Positions 28,953-40,949 of a stretch of 64,000 nucleotides of DNA are shown one piece after another (within the stretch, counting starts at the first letter, position 1; each line of letters begins with the position of its first letter). The notes beneath the pieces are model-generated. The model was given only the letters and a program-made list of their open reading frames with translations, was not told the DNA's origin and ran no database searches. This stretch comes from Pyropia yezoensis. Lineage: Eukaryota; Rhodophyta; Bangiophyceae; Bangiales; Bangiaceae. The translations under genes were made by a program, and so were the position numbers. The stretch spans positions 10,530,375 through 10,594,374 of the forward strand of contig CM020619.1 of NCBI GenBank assembly GCA_009829735.1, read 5' to 3'.

Positions 28953-31681
28953 GGTGGCCGGCGCGGCGACGGTGGGGTGGGGTGGGGTGGTGTGGGGCAG
29001 TGGGGAGACCGATGATGTGACCGGGGGAGGGGCGCGCGTTGGTAGTGGTGGTCACGAACGGGAGGCGGAGGAGGAGCGGTGGGCACCAGGGGCAGCCAAA
29101 AAAAGGATCGAGGACGTCACACCCGGTCGTTGAAGGGTTCGGCACAAGAAAGAGAGTGACGGCGGGCCGCCGGGGGAAAGGATGTGGGACGCTCCGCGTG
29201 CCCCCTGCGTTGCGCACGTTGGCACAGAGCGCCCCCCGCACAGGATGGCGGTACCGAGAAAGCACCCAAACGCGCGAACGGCGCCCCCCCCCCCCCCCCC
29301 CCCCCCCGCCGAGGTACGGGGTGTCCACGTCCGTGCAGTGTCGCGCGCTCCACCAGCAGTCCCCGCACGAGGGACACACTGCCAAAAACGCCACGCTTGA
29401 GTGGGGCAGGGAGGAGGGGGAGCTCGTGGCCCCGTGATGTAGGGGGGGGGGGGTGGGGGGCGGGTGGGTGCGCACTGGAGGGCGCGTCCGTGCACTGCGT
29501 ATGCCGGGACCAGGCGCGGTCGGAAGGTGGCGGTGGGGCGGGGGGAGGGGACGTTGGTGGGCGGACCGGTAGACTGCTCGATCCGTGGGGGGGGGGGGTG
29601 CCGCTACCGCCGCGCACGCGCGCACACGGCGGTGGCGCCCCTGCCGGTCACGCCGCGCGCTACAACATTCCACCACACCCCCCCCCCCCCCCTCCGCCGA
29701 CGGCGACGGCGACGGCGGGCGCGGTCACACAAGACCAGGCGGCAACGGGGGGGCTGGCGAGCACCGCGGCGGCGCCGACCGGCAGGTCGCGGCGCGCGTT
29801 TGGCGAGGTGGGTGAGGGGGGTGGGGGGGGGAAGCGGGCAAGATGATGTCACCCCCCCCGTGTGGTAGATGGGGGGGGGAGGGGGTGGCGGAGGGGTAGC
29901 TGGGGTTGCGGAAGGGCGTTTTTGTGGCCGGGGGTGCGGCCCGCACGGGCATTGCATTGGACAGCCCGCCGTCGAGAAAACAAGGTGGGACGGGCAACAA
30001 GGGGCGGGGGGCGGGGGAAGGGGGGGGGGGGGGGGGGCAGCCGGGTATATAGCCACGACAGACAGAGGGGGGGCGGGTGGCAGGGGGTCTGCGACCGCGC
30101 GTTCGCGCGCTCCCGCACGGCCGCCCGCCACACACACGCACCCCCGACGCATCGGGTGATGGCGCTCCACGACAGTCTGCAGCCGGCGGGGCCACTCTGC
30201 CGGGGGGGGGGGGGGGGGGTGTCTTGGCCCGTCGCGGTGGCTGCCGGGAAAGGGGGGCGAGGTAGGAGCACGAGGTAGGAGCACTCTAATAGGGGGCGGG
30301 GCAGGGGCCGTCGGATGGGCGCACGCCGCGCGGGGTGTCCCCCCCCGTTGCGCGGGTGTCTCTCTTGCCACTGCCGGCACGCGCGAGGGAGCAGCGACAG
30401 CGGGCCTGACGTGGGTGGGCGTGGCCAGTGGGACCCGCTCGCCGGCGCGACAGGCGGGCGGGCGGGCGGGCGGGCGGGCGGGCCCGCCAGCGACTCACGA
30501 GCGCGCGCGCGGTGGTGCCTTCGCCGGCAGCTGCGAGAAGCGTCGCTCCCCCCGGGGCGCCCACCACCCAGGCAGAAATTGGCACCAACAGCTTAGTCGG
30601 GAATGCGTGCCCTCAGAATGAATTTTTTTTAGCTACACACTTCTTCTATTTTAACAGATAAACGTTGGTTCGTCGACTATTTCGTCACCACGGTCACCAA
30701 CGACCGACTTGTTCACCCACGACGCGTCCCCACGCGGGAGCTGCGTCGAGACTCGCTAGTGCCTAGTCTACTGTGAGGACCAAGTTATCCTCCTTTTCGC
30801 TGACGTTTTCTCGCCCACTGGACAATCCCATATCTATTTTGAGCGAAGAAACGAACTCAGCGCGGTCTGTTTATTGACCCTTGGGGCAAAGTGGGAGTCC
30901 TTAAATCACTGGTGGTTCGTTGACTGGGAGCACTTCTCCAGCTGTCTCTGGCATCGCGTGCTTCCCCTCGACCCCCCCACACGAACCGCTCTAACCGCCC
31001 CCAATGGGCTTGTCACTCCCCTGCGCCTGCACCACGGGGCTGCGGGCACTCCCCACGCACCTGGAAGTCGTCCATGGTCACCGCTGTGCACCCCCCTGAC
31101 ATCCCACCAGCATGAAAGCCGTCGTCGTTCCACCCCCTGACGTCCTTGTCGGTCATGGTGCTCCTCTCACCTGAGCCCCGCTGTCCCGCCGCGTCTGCCG
31201 ACCCCTCTCCCCCAGCGCTCCGCCTCACCCGTCCAGCCTTCCTCCGACACACGCTCACCCCGCGGGCCTGCCACTCAACGGACGGACGAAGCGTGGCCGC
31301 GGCGTCTGCGCAGCTGCGAGACCCCCTGACTGGGGCCCCCAGCCGCGACCGTGTGCCGGGCAGCGGGTCTTCCATCCCTCCCCACCCCACTAGCCCCCGA
31401 TGCTCGCCTCGCATTATTATCGACCACATCACAGGGGGACAGCAGGGGAGGCCAACACGGCTTCAGTGGCGCTGTGGGTGCTCTCAAGTGTAGCTTAACG
31501 GTACTATTTTGGCACAAGGATGCTCCTGCGGTTGTCAGCTTCGCGACGAGCCACAGTCACTCACCCTCACTGCATGAGCACGCCTGTGAAGCGCAGGGGC
31601 GCGGAGTGATTTCGTGTGACCCAGATGTGCTGATTTTGTAAGAACGTGTGCTGGAAGCGGCCATTCCGTGAGAGGCTCATA
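28953..31681. other. G/C-tract intergenic DNA passing into AT-richer DNA
   Basis: 28953-30600 is rich in G or C runs (C run at 29282-29307, G runs near 30020-30040 and 30200-30220, a GGGC repeat at 30450-30484) and shows no credible gene. From about 30600 to the transposon at 31682 composition drops to near-even GC, with T- and A-rich words; nothing coding was recognised there. Confidence 0.55.
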
Positions 31682-31712
31682 GAGGCGGTAACGGGAAGTT
31701 GCAACCTGTAAC
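31682..31712 (+). repeat. Tigger-like left TIR
   Basis: Identical in inverted orientation to 34023-34053. Confidence 0.95.
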
Positions 31713-31806
31713 GCAAAGTTGCATTCTTGACACCACCCGGGTGAGATTCTTTGGACGCATTTGATTTGTGCAACAGACAACCCAGTGATTATATTCCCTG
31801 CAACCG

Positions 31807-33501
31807 CTACTCGGCGCTCTCGTCCCCGCTACTCGCCCCACCTTCATCGCAGCTGCTACTATCGTCCTCAGAGGGAGGCCCGGGGCACTCCTGGATGTGC
31901 TGCGCCATCACCACCCCCGCGTGGATCGACTTAGTGCACCCAGGGCACACCCAAAACGAGGTGCAATGGCACCCAGTCCACGCCTTGCCTCCACGATACT
32001 CCTTCTCGGCGCACACGCGACAGCGGCGCTGCTGCCTGGCTACCACCTTGCCGTCGCGCTCGCGCTCCTTGTCGGCTTTCTTGGAGGCCCGCTGGGCGCT
32101 GCGGTCCGCCTTGTCCTGCTGCTCTTTGGCCGCCGCCGCCTCAAGCTGGCGGTGTTGGTCCAGCAGCAGATGCGGGGAGTGCACCTCCGCCCGCCGCACG
32201 ACCACGCACCCGGCAACAGTCCTTGCCGCAGTGGCGTCAACTCGCTCTTGGGCAGCCTGGATAACGGCAGCCGCGGCGCTGCGGGCAGCCTCGACCGGCG
32301 TCTCTCCCGTCGCCGCCAGACCCAGGTTGGCCCGGACATTGGCCCGCATGACCACCGGATGAAATGGCCACAATCCGCAGCGGCGAAATGCTCCTCTGAT
32401 GGCCGGCCGGGTGAAGGCGCTGCGCTCCGCTGCGTAGGCCGCCATCAGCAGCGCGTCCCGGGTGCCGGAGTTGGTGAGCATTCCGTCCATGACAGCCGCC
32501 TCGTGATTGTGGCGAGTGACCGCCTGCAGCGTACCGAAAGGCGCCTCGTCAAGCGGCTGCGTGATGTGCGAAGTGCTCTTGGGAAGGGAAAACAGGTACA
32601 AGCCCAGGCCAATGGCATGCTCCACGATGTCCGCGCGACGGTGCGCGGCTAGCTGGTCGCTGAAGAGGAGTGCCGGGATGCCAGGGTGGCGCTCTTGCCA
32701 CACCTCGGCCACCTTGCCCAGCACAGCTTTGAACGTGTCCGCGTCAAGATAACCCGTGTCGGTCCAACAGTAAAACCGCGGCCATGTACCCCGGGTGGTG
32801 CCTCGCGCCTTTTCCATAGTACAGTTCACAGGCGCCGAGCTGCCGTCCCCAAACCGCCCCTTCAGAATGTACACACTGAGGAGTACACCGCCGTCGGCGC
32901 TGACGAACGGCAGCAGGGTCGCCACCGTGTTGTGCCTGGTTGTCCTCACGTTGGCGCGCTCCTTGCTCGCTGCCTCCACACGGCTCAGCTTCATGTTGCC
33001 CCCCTTCTGCACCACCCGCGTCTCGTCAAAGTTGAACACTGCGTGTGCGGGGAAGTGCTTGTGCTCGAGGAAGGTGGCGAGCTCGTCGCAGAAGTCTACC
33101 ACGCCACCATACACCCTCGGCCCCACCCGCTTGTCGGCGAGCGCCTTGCACGCCCGCTTGCTCAGCTGTTGGCGGTGCCGACGGGTGAAGCGCGTAACCC
33201 ACATCTTGGACACCGCGACGCCAAACTTGCGCGCCACCAGGTCCCGCAGCTGTGCCGAGCTCATTGCCACATTGTTGACGCTGAAGGCTTGGGCGACGGC
33301 AACCAGCGTGGTCTCTTGCTCAGGCAACAGCTTCCGGTTTGCGTTGCAGGCGCCGTTGCCGCGGCGGGATCGGTGGTAGGTGCTCTTGACCGACGACATG
33401 CTCTGCTTTGTCACCCCCGCGACGTGCTTGAAGGCGGCCTTCAGCGTGGAGAAGTCCTTCTTGGCGTCCTCTAGGAGGTCCAGGACGGGGGAGGTCTTCA
33501 T
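31807..33501 (-). CDS. Tigger/pogo-type transposase (DDE_1 superfamily)
   Basis: 564 residues from the ATG at 33501; an upstream extension of the frame lacks ATG. Residues about 1-60 (LLEDAKKDFSTLKAAFKHVAG) and 60-120 (LPEQETTLVAVAQAFSVNNV, then SAQLRDLVARKFGV) form two helix-turn-helix-like blocks resembling the CENP-B/psq-type DNA-binding region. The nuclease has D159 in FNFDETRV, D282 in LLFSDQLAAHR and D318 in ITQPLDEAPFG, spacing DD35D. GAFRRCGLWPFHP near 380 is the conserved end of the domain. A charged Gln/Lys/Arg helix (about 446-485) leads to a Cys-rich C-terminus (about 494-540, with CRVC, CHC and CPGC), a likely zinc-binding module, then an acidic Ser tail. All catalytic residues and the frame are intact. 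Confidence 0.94.
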   Translation of the reverse strand: MKTSPVLDLLEDAKKDFSTLKAAFKHVAGVTKQSMSSVKSTYHRSRRGNGACNANRKLLPEQETTLVAVAQAFSVNNVAMSSAQLRDLVARKFGVAVSKMWVTRFTRRHRQQLSKRACKALADKRVGPRVYGGVVDFCDELATFLEHKHFPAHAVFNFDETRVVQKGGNMKLSRVEAASKERANVRTTRHNTVATLLPFVSADGGVLLSVYILKGRFGDGSSAPVNCTMEKARGTTRGTWPRFYCWTDTGYLDADTFKAVLGKVAEVWQERHPGIPALLFSDQLAAHRRADIVEHAIGLGLYLFSLPKSTSHITQPLDEAPFGTLQAVTRHNHEAAVMDGMLTNSGTRDALLMAAYAAERSAFTRPAIRGAFRRCGLWPFHPVVMRANVRANLGLAATGETPVEAARSAAAAVIQAAQERVDATAARTVAGCVVVRRAEVHSPHLLLDQHRQLEAAAAKEQQDKADRSAQRASKKADKERERDGKVVARQQRRCRVCAEKEYRGGKAWTGCHCTSFWVCPGCTKSIHAGVVMAQHIQECPGPPSEDDSSSCDEGGASSGDESAE

Positions 33502-34022
33502 TGAAGACGTCAAGAGGTACCGCGCACCGCCCCCTGTGCAGCGAAGGTCCCACCAGCTGGCTCTGCCCCCTTGCCCTCTGCCGTGCGTCGGCGGGGTCGG
33601 CGGCACCTAGACGAGGCCCTCTGCACAGCGGTAACCTCGAGGGAGCTGCTCCACCGGCAGCGCCCAGCAGGGGACGCCGGGGAGGGCAGCAGAAGGCAGG
33701 GCGGGCGGGCTGGAGGGGGGGGGGGTGGGGGGGGGGCGATGCCGCGTCCAGGGCGATGGCTGTGGGTGGCGGGAGAGGAGGCAGGGGGGCGATGTGGATG
33801 CAGTGGTAGGCGCAGTGATGCACGTCGCCCAGGCTTGGGCCTTTTTCTGCGGCAGGGGTGGCGGGGGGGCTATGGGGGGACGGGGCGCGCAGTTGTAACA
33901 GCAGCCAGGCAATGCGACCGTGTGCCCGCCCAAAAATCACCTGGATAGGGCATGCAGTGATTGAATGCCCGCCTAAAATCTGATCGGAACCGGGATGGCG
34001 CGAAGGGTGGATGCAACTTCGT

Positions 34023-34053
34023 GTTACAGGTTGCAACTTCCCGTTACCGCCTC
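34023..34053 (-). repeat. Tigger-like right TIR
   Basis: Inverted partner of 31682-31712. Similarity continues inward to about 34010. Confidence 0.95.
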
Positions 34054-36539
34054 ATATGATCCTTCTGGGAGGATCACACGATCCTCCGTCGAAGTAAAAT
34101 AGACACTCGATAGTCCCTTGACGAAGTATGTGCTTCGTTCTGAAAACTAAGTGTTATCCAAGTCCCTCTTCTTTGGTGGGTCCTGTGAACAAGGAAACAA
34201 CATCGAAAGTTGAACATCGCTTTTCGTCCAAAACTGTTTTTTGAAGCCTCTTACGTTGCAATGTAAGGCGGGGCCAGGGAGAGAGGTGCCACCGCGAGGT
34301 GCCCCACAGCCCCACCCCACAGGCCCTGCCCCCGCCGCCTACCGCCACCGATCCACTGCAAGGCGGGCAGGGTTCCCACCGAGCCCCTCAACATCTGCGG
34401 CGGTGGCAGTTCCCCGCGAGAGGCGTGTCGCCAGCTCAACGGAATGTGGGATGGAGGTGCAGGCAGCCACATTAAACGACTCTGAGAGCGCACGGAACCG
34501 GTATTTGGAGATCTACGCCGGTCGACTGAGGTCCAGCACGCGGTGGCAGAGTGTCCTGTGTGCGTCACGCGATAGCCACTGAACGCCGACAACATCATGA
34601 CATGCCACATTGTGGTATATAGATAAATAAGTAGCAGATATCGCGAACAGTATTAAAATTCTCGAACTCTGTCGTAGTGCCTGCTGGACCAATAAAAACA
34701 GGTAGACGATGACTTAACAGCCACGTTGAGTTCTAGCAGTGTCTAATAAGTAGTTAACTGGTTGTGTAATCCTCATCGTCGATCCAACCTGTTTTGTACC
34801 TGGATGGTCATGTGCTCGACATTAAGGGAGAGGTGGTCGCCATCACCCTGGGTCGGCGTTCCGCATGCCTGCCTGCCCACCCTGCCGACTGCCAGGTTCG
34901 CAAAGCAGAGAAAAGCACCTACCTGCCGCCACCCTTGACGTCCCCGGCTCGTCATGCACCACCCGCCGTGCCCCTTGACGTCCTCGGTAATTGTGGTAGA
35001 TGGCCATCCCACCGCGGGGGAGCCTGAAGAGAGGGGCGGTCTGCCTGGGCTCGTGACTCTGTACGGGGGGGGGGGAGGATCGGTTCGTAGGCCACAGTCC
35101 CACCTTAGTTCGTGACTGTCAGCTCCGCCACAGGGCCAGTCTTTGCTTTGGTCGGGGGGGTGGGGCTGGTCGGCCACGCAGCCAGGTGCGACTGGCAGAG
35201 GAAAAAAAATTAAGAAAAACACCACACGCTAGCAATCTCCCCCCCAATTCATTGCACCCCCAGCCCCACTCCCCCTCCGTTCCTCCTTCCAGGCCGTTGG
35301 TGACGGTGGGTCGCGCCCACCCACCCCACAGTTATTACGGTGTGGGTGCGCGGCTCCGGCGACGCGGCCCGCCCGCCCGCTCCTGCCGGCCACTGACGGG
35401 CCCCGTTTGAAAGCCGGGCAATCGACCGCGGCGGGGCGCCGCCCCCAGAGGAGTGTGTCTGCGGAAGGATCTGCACCGCTGGCGGCCGCGTCGGCCGGTG
35501 GTAGACTCGCGAGCGCGTTGAGGCGGGCGTCGCCGTCGGAACGGCTGTGACGCCAGGGATGGCAATATGTTTGTGGTGAGCCGCTCGAGGGGAACAGCCG
35601 CCGCCGCCGCCGCCGCCTCGCGGTCGATGCAGCCAGTCCCTTTCCGGTGCGCCGTTTCCACTCACTGCCCCACCCTCTCCCCCCGCTCGATGTGCACGGG
35701 GGGAGGCGGACCTATTGTCCGACGAGACAATTTCGCTTTGCAGACAAATTGATAATCTTGTCACAGAGCGTTCTATTCTTTCAATCCATTCACGTCCGGA
35801 AAGCGGGGTTGTTTTGCGACAGCGCACTGTCAAAAGGTCAGCAACGTGGCCAGCAAGGGACTTGGCCCCGGAAAGCCGCCCCGTGGCATCATCTTGCTGC
35901 CGCGTTCACCGCGCACGATGCGCGCGGGCCGTCGGACACGTGCGGGTGGTCGAGGCCAGATCCCGCCACCCCTCCCACCTACATATCACGCAGACGCGCC
36001 ACGGCTCGTCCCCCTACACTGCCCCCGTGGTGACCCTTCACCATCCGCGGCAAGCCGCCATGACGGCGGAGGTCCTTGCGGGGTGCGCCCCCTGCAGGGA
36101 CAGGCCTGCCACGGGGAGGGAGCTCCTCCTGGCTGAGATCACAGCCGCGCCCCCCTCCTCTCCCCCTGCGTGGGCGCCGTGGAAGCGGGCCCCACCCCGC
36201 CCTGCCCATCCACGGGCCCGCCTCGGGCACGCAGGTTCTCATGTGGGGTGTGTTGGAGCACACAACGGCCGTGGCGTGACGCTTTGACACTGCACGCGTT
36301 TGCCCCGCCGGCCCACCGCCGATATCCCACACAGCGTGGCCAACCTCTCTGCTCCCTCCCCTCCCCCCGCCGCCACCATCGTCTGCGCTGTCCTGTCCCT
36401 TCTGTCGCCCTTCCCCCGCTCCATCTGTCGGACCTGCGGGGGCATCACCGCCGCTCTCTTCTCTTTTTGAGTGAGACGCAGCGCCCCCCTCCCGTCCCTC
36501 CCGCCCCCCCCCCTTCGTGGCGTCCGGGTGTACCCCAAG
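34054..36539. other. Intergenic region with AT-rich core
   Basis: 34060-34260 and 34600-34790 are strikingly AT-rich for this window. A short palindrome GGAGGATC/GATCCTCC lies at 34068-34087. From 34800 on the DNA returns to mixed or GC-rich with no frame showing a domain; the 35715-36287 frame lacks an ATG. The promoter of the SANT-repeat gene should lie in the last few hundred bases, but no clear element is seen. Confidence 0.5.
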
Positions 36540-37240
36540 ATGGCGTCCTCCTCCCGTGGCCCCCCGCCCCACCCGTCCCCCCCCCCCCTCGCCCCCCCCC
36601 CGAGCCTCGATGCCGTCCGCGGCGCGGCCGAGGCAATGCTCGTCGCCCTGAAGCAGCGGGGCCTCCTCGTCGGCACCCCCCCCGCCGCGACGGTCGCGGC
36701 GGTCCCGTCGGCGACCGTCGGGCCGTGGGACCTCGTCGCCGCCCGGGCGGTGGTGGGGGGCGCCAACGTGGCCGCCGCCGCCGCCGCCGCCACTGCCGCC
36801 GCTGCCGGTGCCCGCCGCCGCGCGTCGCGCCGCCTCCCCGGCGCCGCCGCCGCCGCCGCTGCGCCGCCGTCCCCGCCAGTACCCCTCGTGCCGGTGCCGG
36901 TACCGCCGCCGCCGCCCGGGGCTGCCCGCACCCTCCACCTGCTGGCGCGGTCGTTTGTGTGTCGCCTGGGCGCGGCCGGCCTCCTGGACGGCACTCCCAC
37001 CGCGGGGCGGGTGTGGCCGCCGCCGTTGGCCGCCGCCGCCGCCGCCGCCGACGTCACCGCCGCCGACGGCCACGCGCTGCGGGCGGCCACCGCCGCCCTC
37101 TACGCGGTGCGCACCGCGCCACGCGCGGCGGCGGTGGCGGCGACGGCAGACGTGGCGGATGCGGCGGTGGCGGCCGCCGCCGCCGCCAGCCCCGCTGTCG
37201 GTGGAGCTATGGCTGGGGCGGCGGCGGCAGCGGCGGCGTC

Positions 37241-37271
<31 letters not shown>

Positions 37272-38786
37272 GCGGCGACGGCGATGGTACCCGCCGCGTG
37301 TGCAGGGGGAGGCAGAGCGGGGGAGGTGCCGCCTGTCGCCGCCGCCGCCCGCGCTGCATACCCTGTGGACGTCTGGGATGTCCCTGACGCGCCCGTTGGG
37401 GGGGGGCGGGTGCGCTGCACCTGCGGCGCGGCGGCCGCCCCACCCCCGCCCGCGCCTTTGCCTCGCCAGGCGCACCCTGTCGCCGCCTCTGCTCGAGAGG
37501 CCACGCCCACCGCCGCCGCCCCTCCTCCCCCAAACGGGCCGCCAACCCTGCCAGCCCGCTCACCCCGCTCACCCCGCTCACCCATCCCCGACAGTGCCAG
37601 CACAGACGGTGCGGCGGCGGCCACCAGTGCCCCCGTCGGGCGACGCGGCGGCCGCCACCACCCGGCCGCCCGTGCTCGTGCGCCAACCGGAGGCGCTGCC
37701 CGTGTAGAGCGGCAGCGGCGGCGGCTGAGCGCGCCGGTGGCTGCCATTCAAAAGGGGCGGCGACCGTCAGGGCTCGCTGGCCGCACCGGCGGCGGCGGCC
37801 GTGGCGGCGGCGGCCGGGCGGCGGCGGTGACGGCCGCGCCGTCACGCGCTCGCTCGACGCGGGGGGCTGGAACCTCTTGGACCGCCGCCGACGACGCCGC
37901 CCTGGTCGCCGCGATCCGCGCCGCCGGTTGGGAGGCGTGGCTGGCGCGGGAGCGGCCGCTGCGTGGGCGCACCTGGGGGGCGGTGCGGAAGCGGGGGTGG
38001 CGGCTGACGCGGACGGTCCCGGCCATCCGCGCGCTGTGGGCGGCGTGGGGCGGCCGCCGCCGCCGCCCACCGCCGCCGCCGGCGGGGGTGCCCCGCGGGG
38101 GTGGCCCGGCGGGCGGCCCGCCGCCACGCGTCGTGGGGCGGGGGGGGCGGCAAGCGGCCGGCAACGCGTCGGCGGAGCGCCCCCTGTGGACGGCGGCGGA
38201 GGACGCGGAGCTGCGGGCGGCCCTGCGAGAAGACGGCTGGGGGGGGTGGGCGGCCAAGGCGGCGCGCCTGCGCCGCCGGTCGTTTGGGGGGGTGAGCAAG
38301 CGCGCGTGGCTGCTGGCACGGGCAGAGCCGGCCATCCACAGGCTGCGGGAGGGGCAGCAGCCGCGGGGGGGCGCTGCGGCCCCCTCAGCGGCAGCGCCGC
38401 GGGGGGGCGGGGGCGCGCGGGGAGGCACTGCCGACCGCGGCGGCCGCGGCTCCCCCCGCCGTGGCCTCCGGCGGCGGTCGGCACCGGGGCTCCCCGCCGG
38501 CGGCCCGGCGGGCAGCCCACCGCCGCGGCCGCGGCGGCGGCGGCCGCCGCCGCCGCCGCCGGTGGCCGGGCGGCGGGCAGGCGGCGTTGGGAGCGACCTG
38601 TGGGCGGTCCCGTGGAGCGCCGCCGAGCTGGCTGCCCTGACCGACGCGCTCCTCACCGACGGGTGGGGCGGGTGGGAGGACAAGGCGACGCGCTTCCCCA
38701 GCCGCACGGGGAAGGCGGTGGCGAGCAAGGCGCAGAAGCTGGCCCGGACGGACCCGCGGGTCAGCGCCCAGCAGGTGGCGTGGTGA
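36540..38786 (+). CDS. Protein with three degenerate SANT/Myb-like repeats
   Basis: 748 residues from the ATG at 36540 (AAGATGGCG). The N-terminal 440 residues are Pro/Ala-rich with two related helical segments (VRGAAEAMLVALKQRGLLVGTP and LLARSFVCRLGAAGLLDGTP). Three tryptophan-containing repeats follow near 443, 547 and 688: W-T-A-A-D-D-A-A-L...GWEAW, W-T-A-A-E-D-A-E-L...GWGGW and W-S-A-A-E-L-A-A-L...GWGGW, each followed by a basic helix (RKRGWRL, SKRAWLL, SKAQKL). They look like SANT/Myb helices 1-3 but are separated by long Gly/Pro/Arg linkers rather than in tandem. A nuclear DNA- or chromatin-binding role is inferred from the fold only. Strong third-position GC and a repeat-rich linker make other frames open too, but only this one holds the repeats. 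Confidence 0.72.
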
Positions 38787-40949
38787 GGGTGGTAGCCGCC
38801 GCCGGCGGTGGGGGCGGTGGCCGCCGCGACGGCGTTGAAAGGGGGGCGTGGTGGTGGCGGCCGCAACGGCGGCCGTCTCGGCCGACGCGGCCGCCAGTGG
38901 CCGCATCGCCGCGCTTGAACGGGCGCTCTGGGGGGGGGGGGGGAGCGCACGTGGTGGCCTCCACGGCCTGGGTGCCCATAACGCGCGCGGTGGCTTTGGG
39001 AAAAGGGGCGCAGTACGTACGATGCCTCTGGCGATCCTCCTCCGCACTCTCTGTAACGTCAAGCGCCACGCTTTTTGTGGAGAGCGCCACCCGCATGGCG
39101 GAAGCGCTCGTTGCTTTCCCTGGCTGCTCGGTGAGCAACAACTGGCGAGCAGTGCTCGTCTGTTGTTGCTGCCTGGAACTGCCGTCATGAGCGGTGGACT
39201 CTTAATACTCAAGCAAAAGCAGAGAGTCGCGGGGTGGAGGGCCGGGAAAGGGTCGGGGGCCTCTGCAGGGCGCGTGTACTCCCTCGACCGGCGCAGCGTG
39301 CGTGCTTGCCACCCCCGTCCCGCCTGCATGCGCGCGCGAGCGCGCCCCACGGGGGGTGCGGCGCCACAGCTGCGACGGCCAGTATGTTTGTGTTCAGTAC
39401 AGTACGCGGCGCAGCCGCCCCCCTCTCTCCGACCAGGGAGATCCGCCCGCGGGGGGGTCCATCCACCCCCCGGCAGGCGGAGGCGGCTGCGGCGGGCGCC
39501 CGCCCCGTGGCGGCCCGCGGATGGACGCCAGCGGTTGCAAATCCTCTGGCCGCGACGGCGGTTGCGCGTCACCCCGACTCGGCCGTCAAGCCGTGGGGCG
39601 GCCGGCCGGCTGCAGCCAGACGCCCCGTGGAGCCGTGTGGGCGGGACCCCCCAGCTGGCCAGTAGGTAGTTGCCAGCCAGCCAAGAGAAGGTTGCGGCAG
39701 CGCGGGGTGATCTTCTGTCCGACACCACGCGCCCCTGACCGTCTGTCCCCCTGGCAATCGTTGGGCCTGGGGCGCCACCGACGTGCCGGCACGTGGATCT
39801 GGGTGGAGTGGCCGCGCGGGGGGCGACGCTGGAGAGCGGCGCGCGGGGAGCGGCGCGGCGGTGTATCATACCAGGGGGGAGCCTGAGGTGACCGTGCGGC
39901 GCGCAGCCCCCTCTTCCCGGCCTGCCACCGCCACCGGCACAGTACCGCGCCTCCCATTTGCCCGCCCACCCGCCTTGCACGTGGCCAACGGTGGGGGGCG
40001 AGCCCCGCGGGAGGCGCCCCGATCGCCCCATCGGCGCTGGGCTGTTGTTGTGAATGACTTTCTCGTGCCCACCACCCCACCGGCCCTCCCACTGGGTGTC
40101 AACCCCGGTATTCCCCGTGTATGTACAGGAGGGGGGGGAGCCGAGGGTCAGGGGGCGAAAACGACTAGAGCTGCGTGGTCCCCACCCCTGCCTCCTGGGC
40201 CTCGCCTGCCGGTCCCCTCCCCACCCCCTCCCCCGCGGCCGCCGCCGCTCAGATGTCCGGACGGTCACACCCCTCGCAATGGGAGCCGCGGCAGCCCGCC
40301 GCCACCCCCTCCTTTCTGATCACACGCCGTGACACCCCGTCAGGGTGCACAAGACAAGACCGGCTGGCAGCTACGGAGACATTCCCTTCCCACACGCCCC
40401 CCCCCCTGTGTCGTTTGAAATGGGGCCGCCGCCGCCGGCTCTCCACCTGCACCAGGGCGTGGTCGTGGCCGCAGCGGTGCCCTCCCCCCCTCGTGTCTGC
40501 CTCCCCCAGACATCCACTCTCTCCCCCACGCGAGACCGCGTGACAAGAGCCCGGCAGGAGCTCTGGTGGGCGGCGCGCGGGGTGTCGCGCGGCGCGGGGG
40601 TGTCGATCGCAGGGGGGGCGGGGAGGCGCAAAGATAGGGGGTGTCGCCGCCTGGTCTCGCGGCGCGGGTGCACCGCAGACCGGAACGCACACACGGCAGC
40701 GTGCGCCGCCCCCACCGAATGCGCACAGAGCGACCTGTGTTCCCTGTCGCTCACTCTGCTCGGCGGTATGCACGTTCGTTTCACCGCGAGACTCGTTTGA
40801 AAGCCTCCGCCGCCGAGCGCCCCCCTCCTTCCCTTGCCCCCGCTTCGTTTCGCCACATCTCCCACCCACCCGACGCTGACGCCCCGTCCCTGGACGACCC
40901 CCCGCCCCCCCCTGCCCGCGGCGCGCGCGCCTCCGCCCCGCCCGCAAGG
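38787..40949. other. Intergenic, no gene recognised
   Basis: GC-rich with several open frames on both strands and no domain. A minus-strand frame 39141-38761 (MLLTEQPGKATSASAM...) has a non-repetitive N-terminus but no known match and overlaps the 3' end of the SANT-repeat gene; it was not accepted. Confidence 0.5.

Larger units (their letters stand above)
31682..34053. mobile_element. Intact Tigger/pogo-like DNA transposon, 2.37 kb
   Basis: Terminal inverted repeats 31682-31712 and 34023-34053 are identical over 31 bp, starting GAGGCGGTAACGGGAAGTTG; a further 12-13 bp (AAGTTGCAT block) match with two differences. The trinucleotide ATA abuts both ends (31679-31681, 34054-34056); pogo-group elements normally duplicate TA, so ATA may be the duplication or TA plus a chance base. 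The element holds a single uninterrupted transposase gene on the minus strand. Perfect TIRs and an open frame point to recent insertion. Confidence 0.93.

Noticed and set aside
35715-36287. Plus-strand frame of 190 codons with SDETISLCRQIDNLVTERS
   Set aside because: No ATG at the start, no domain, and overlaps frames on both strands.
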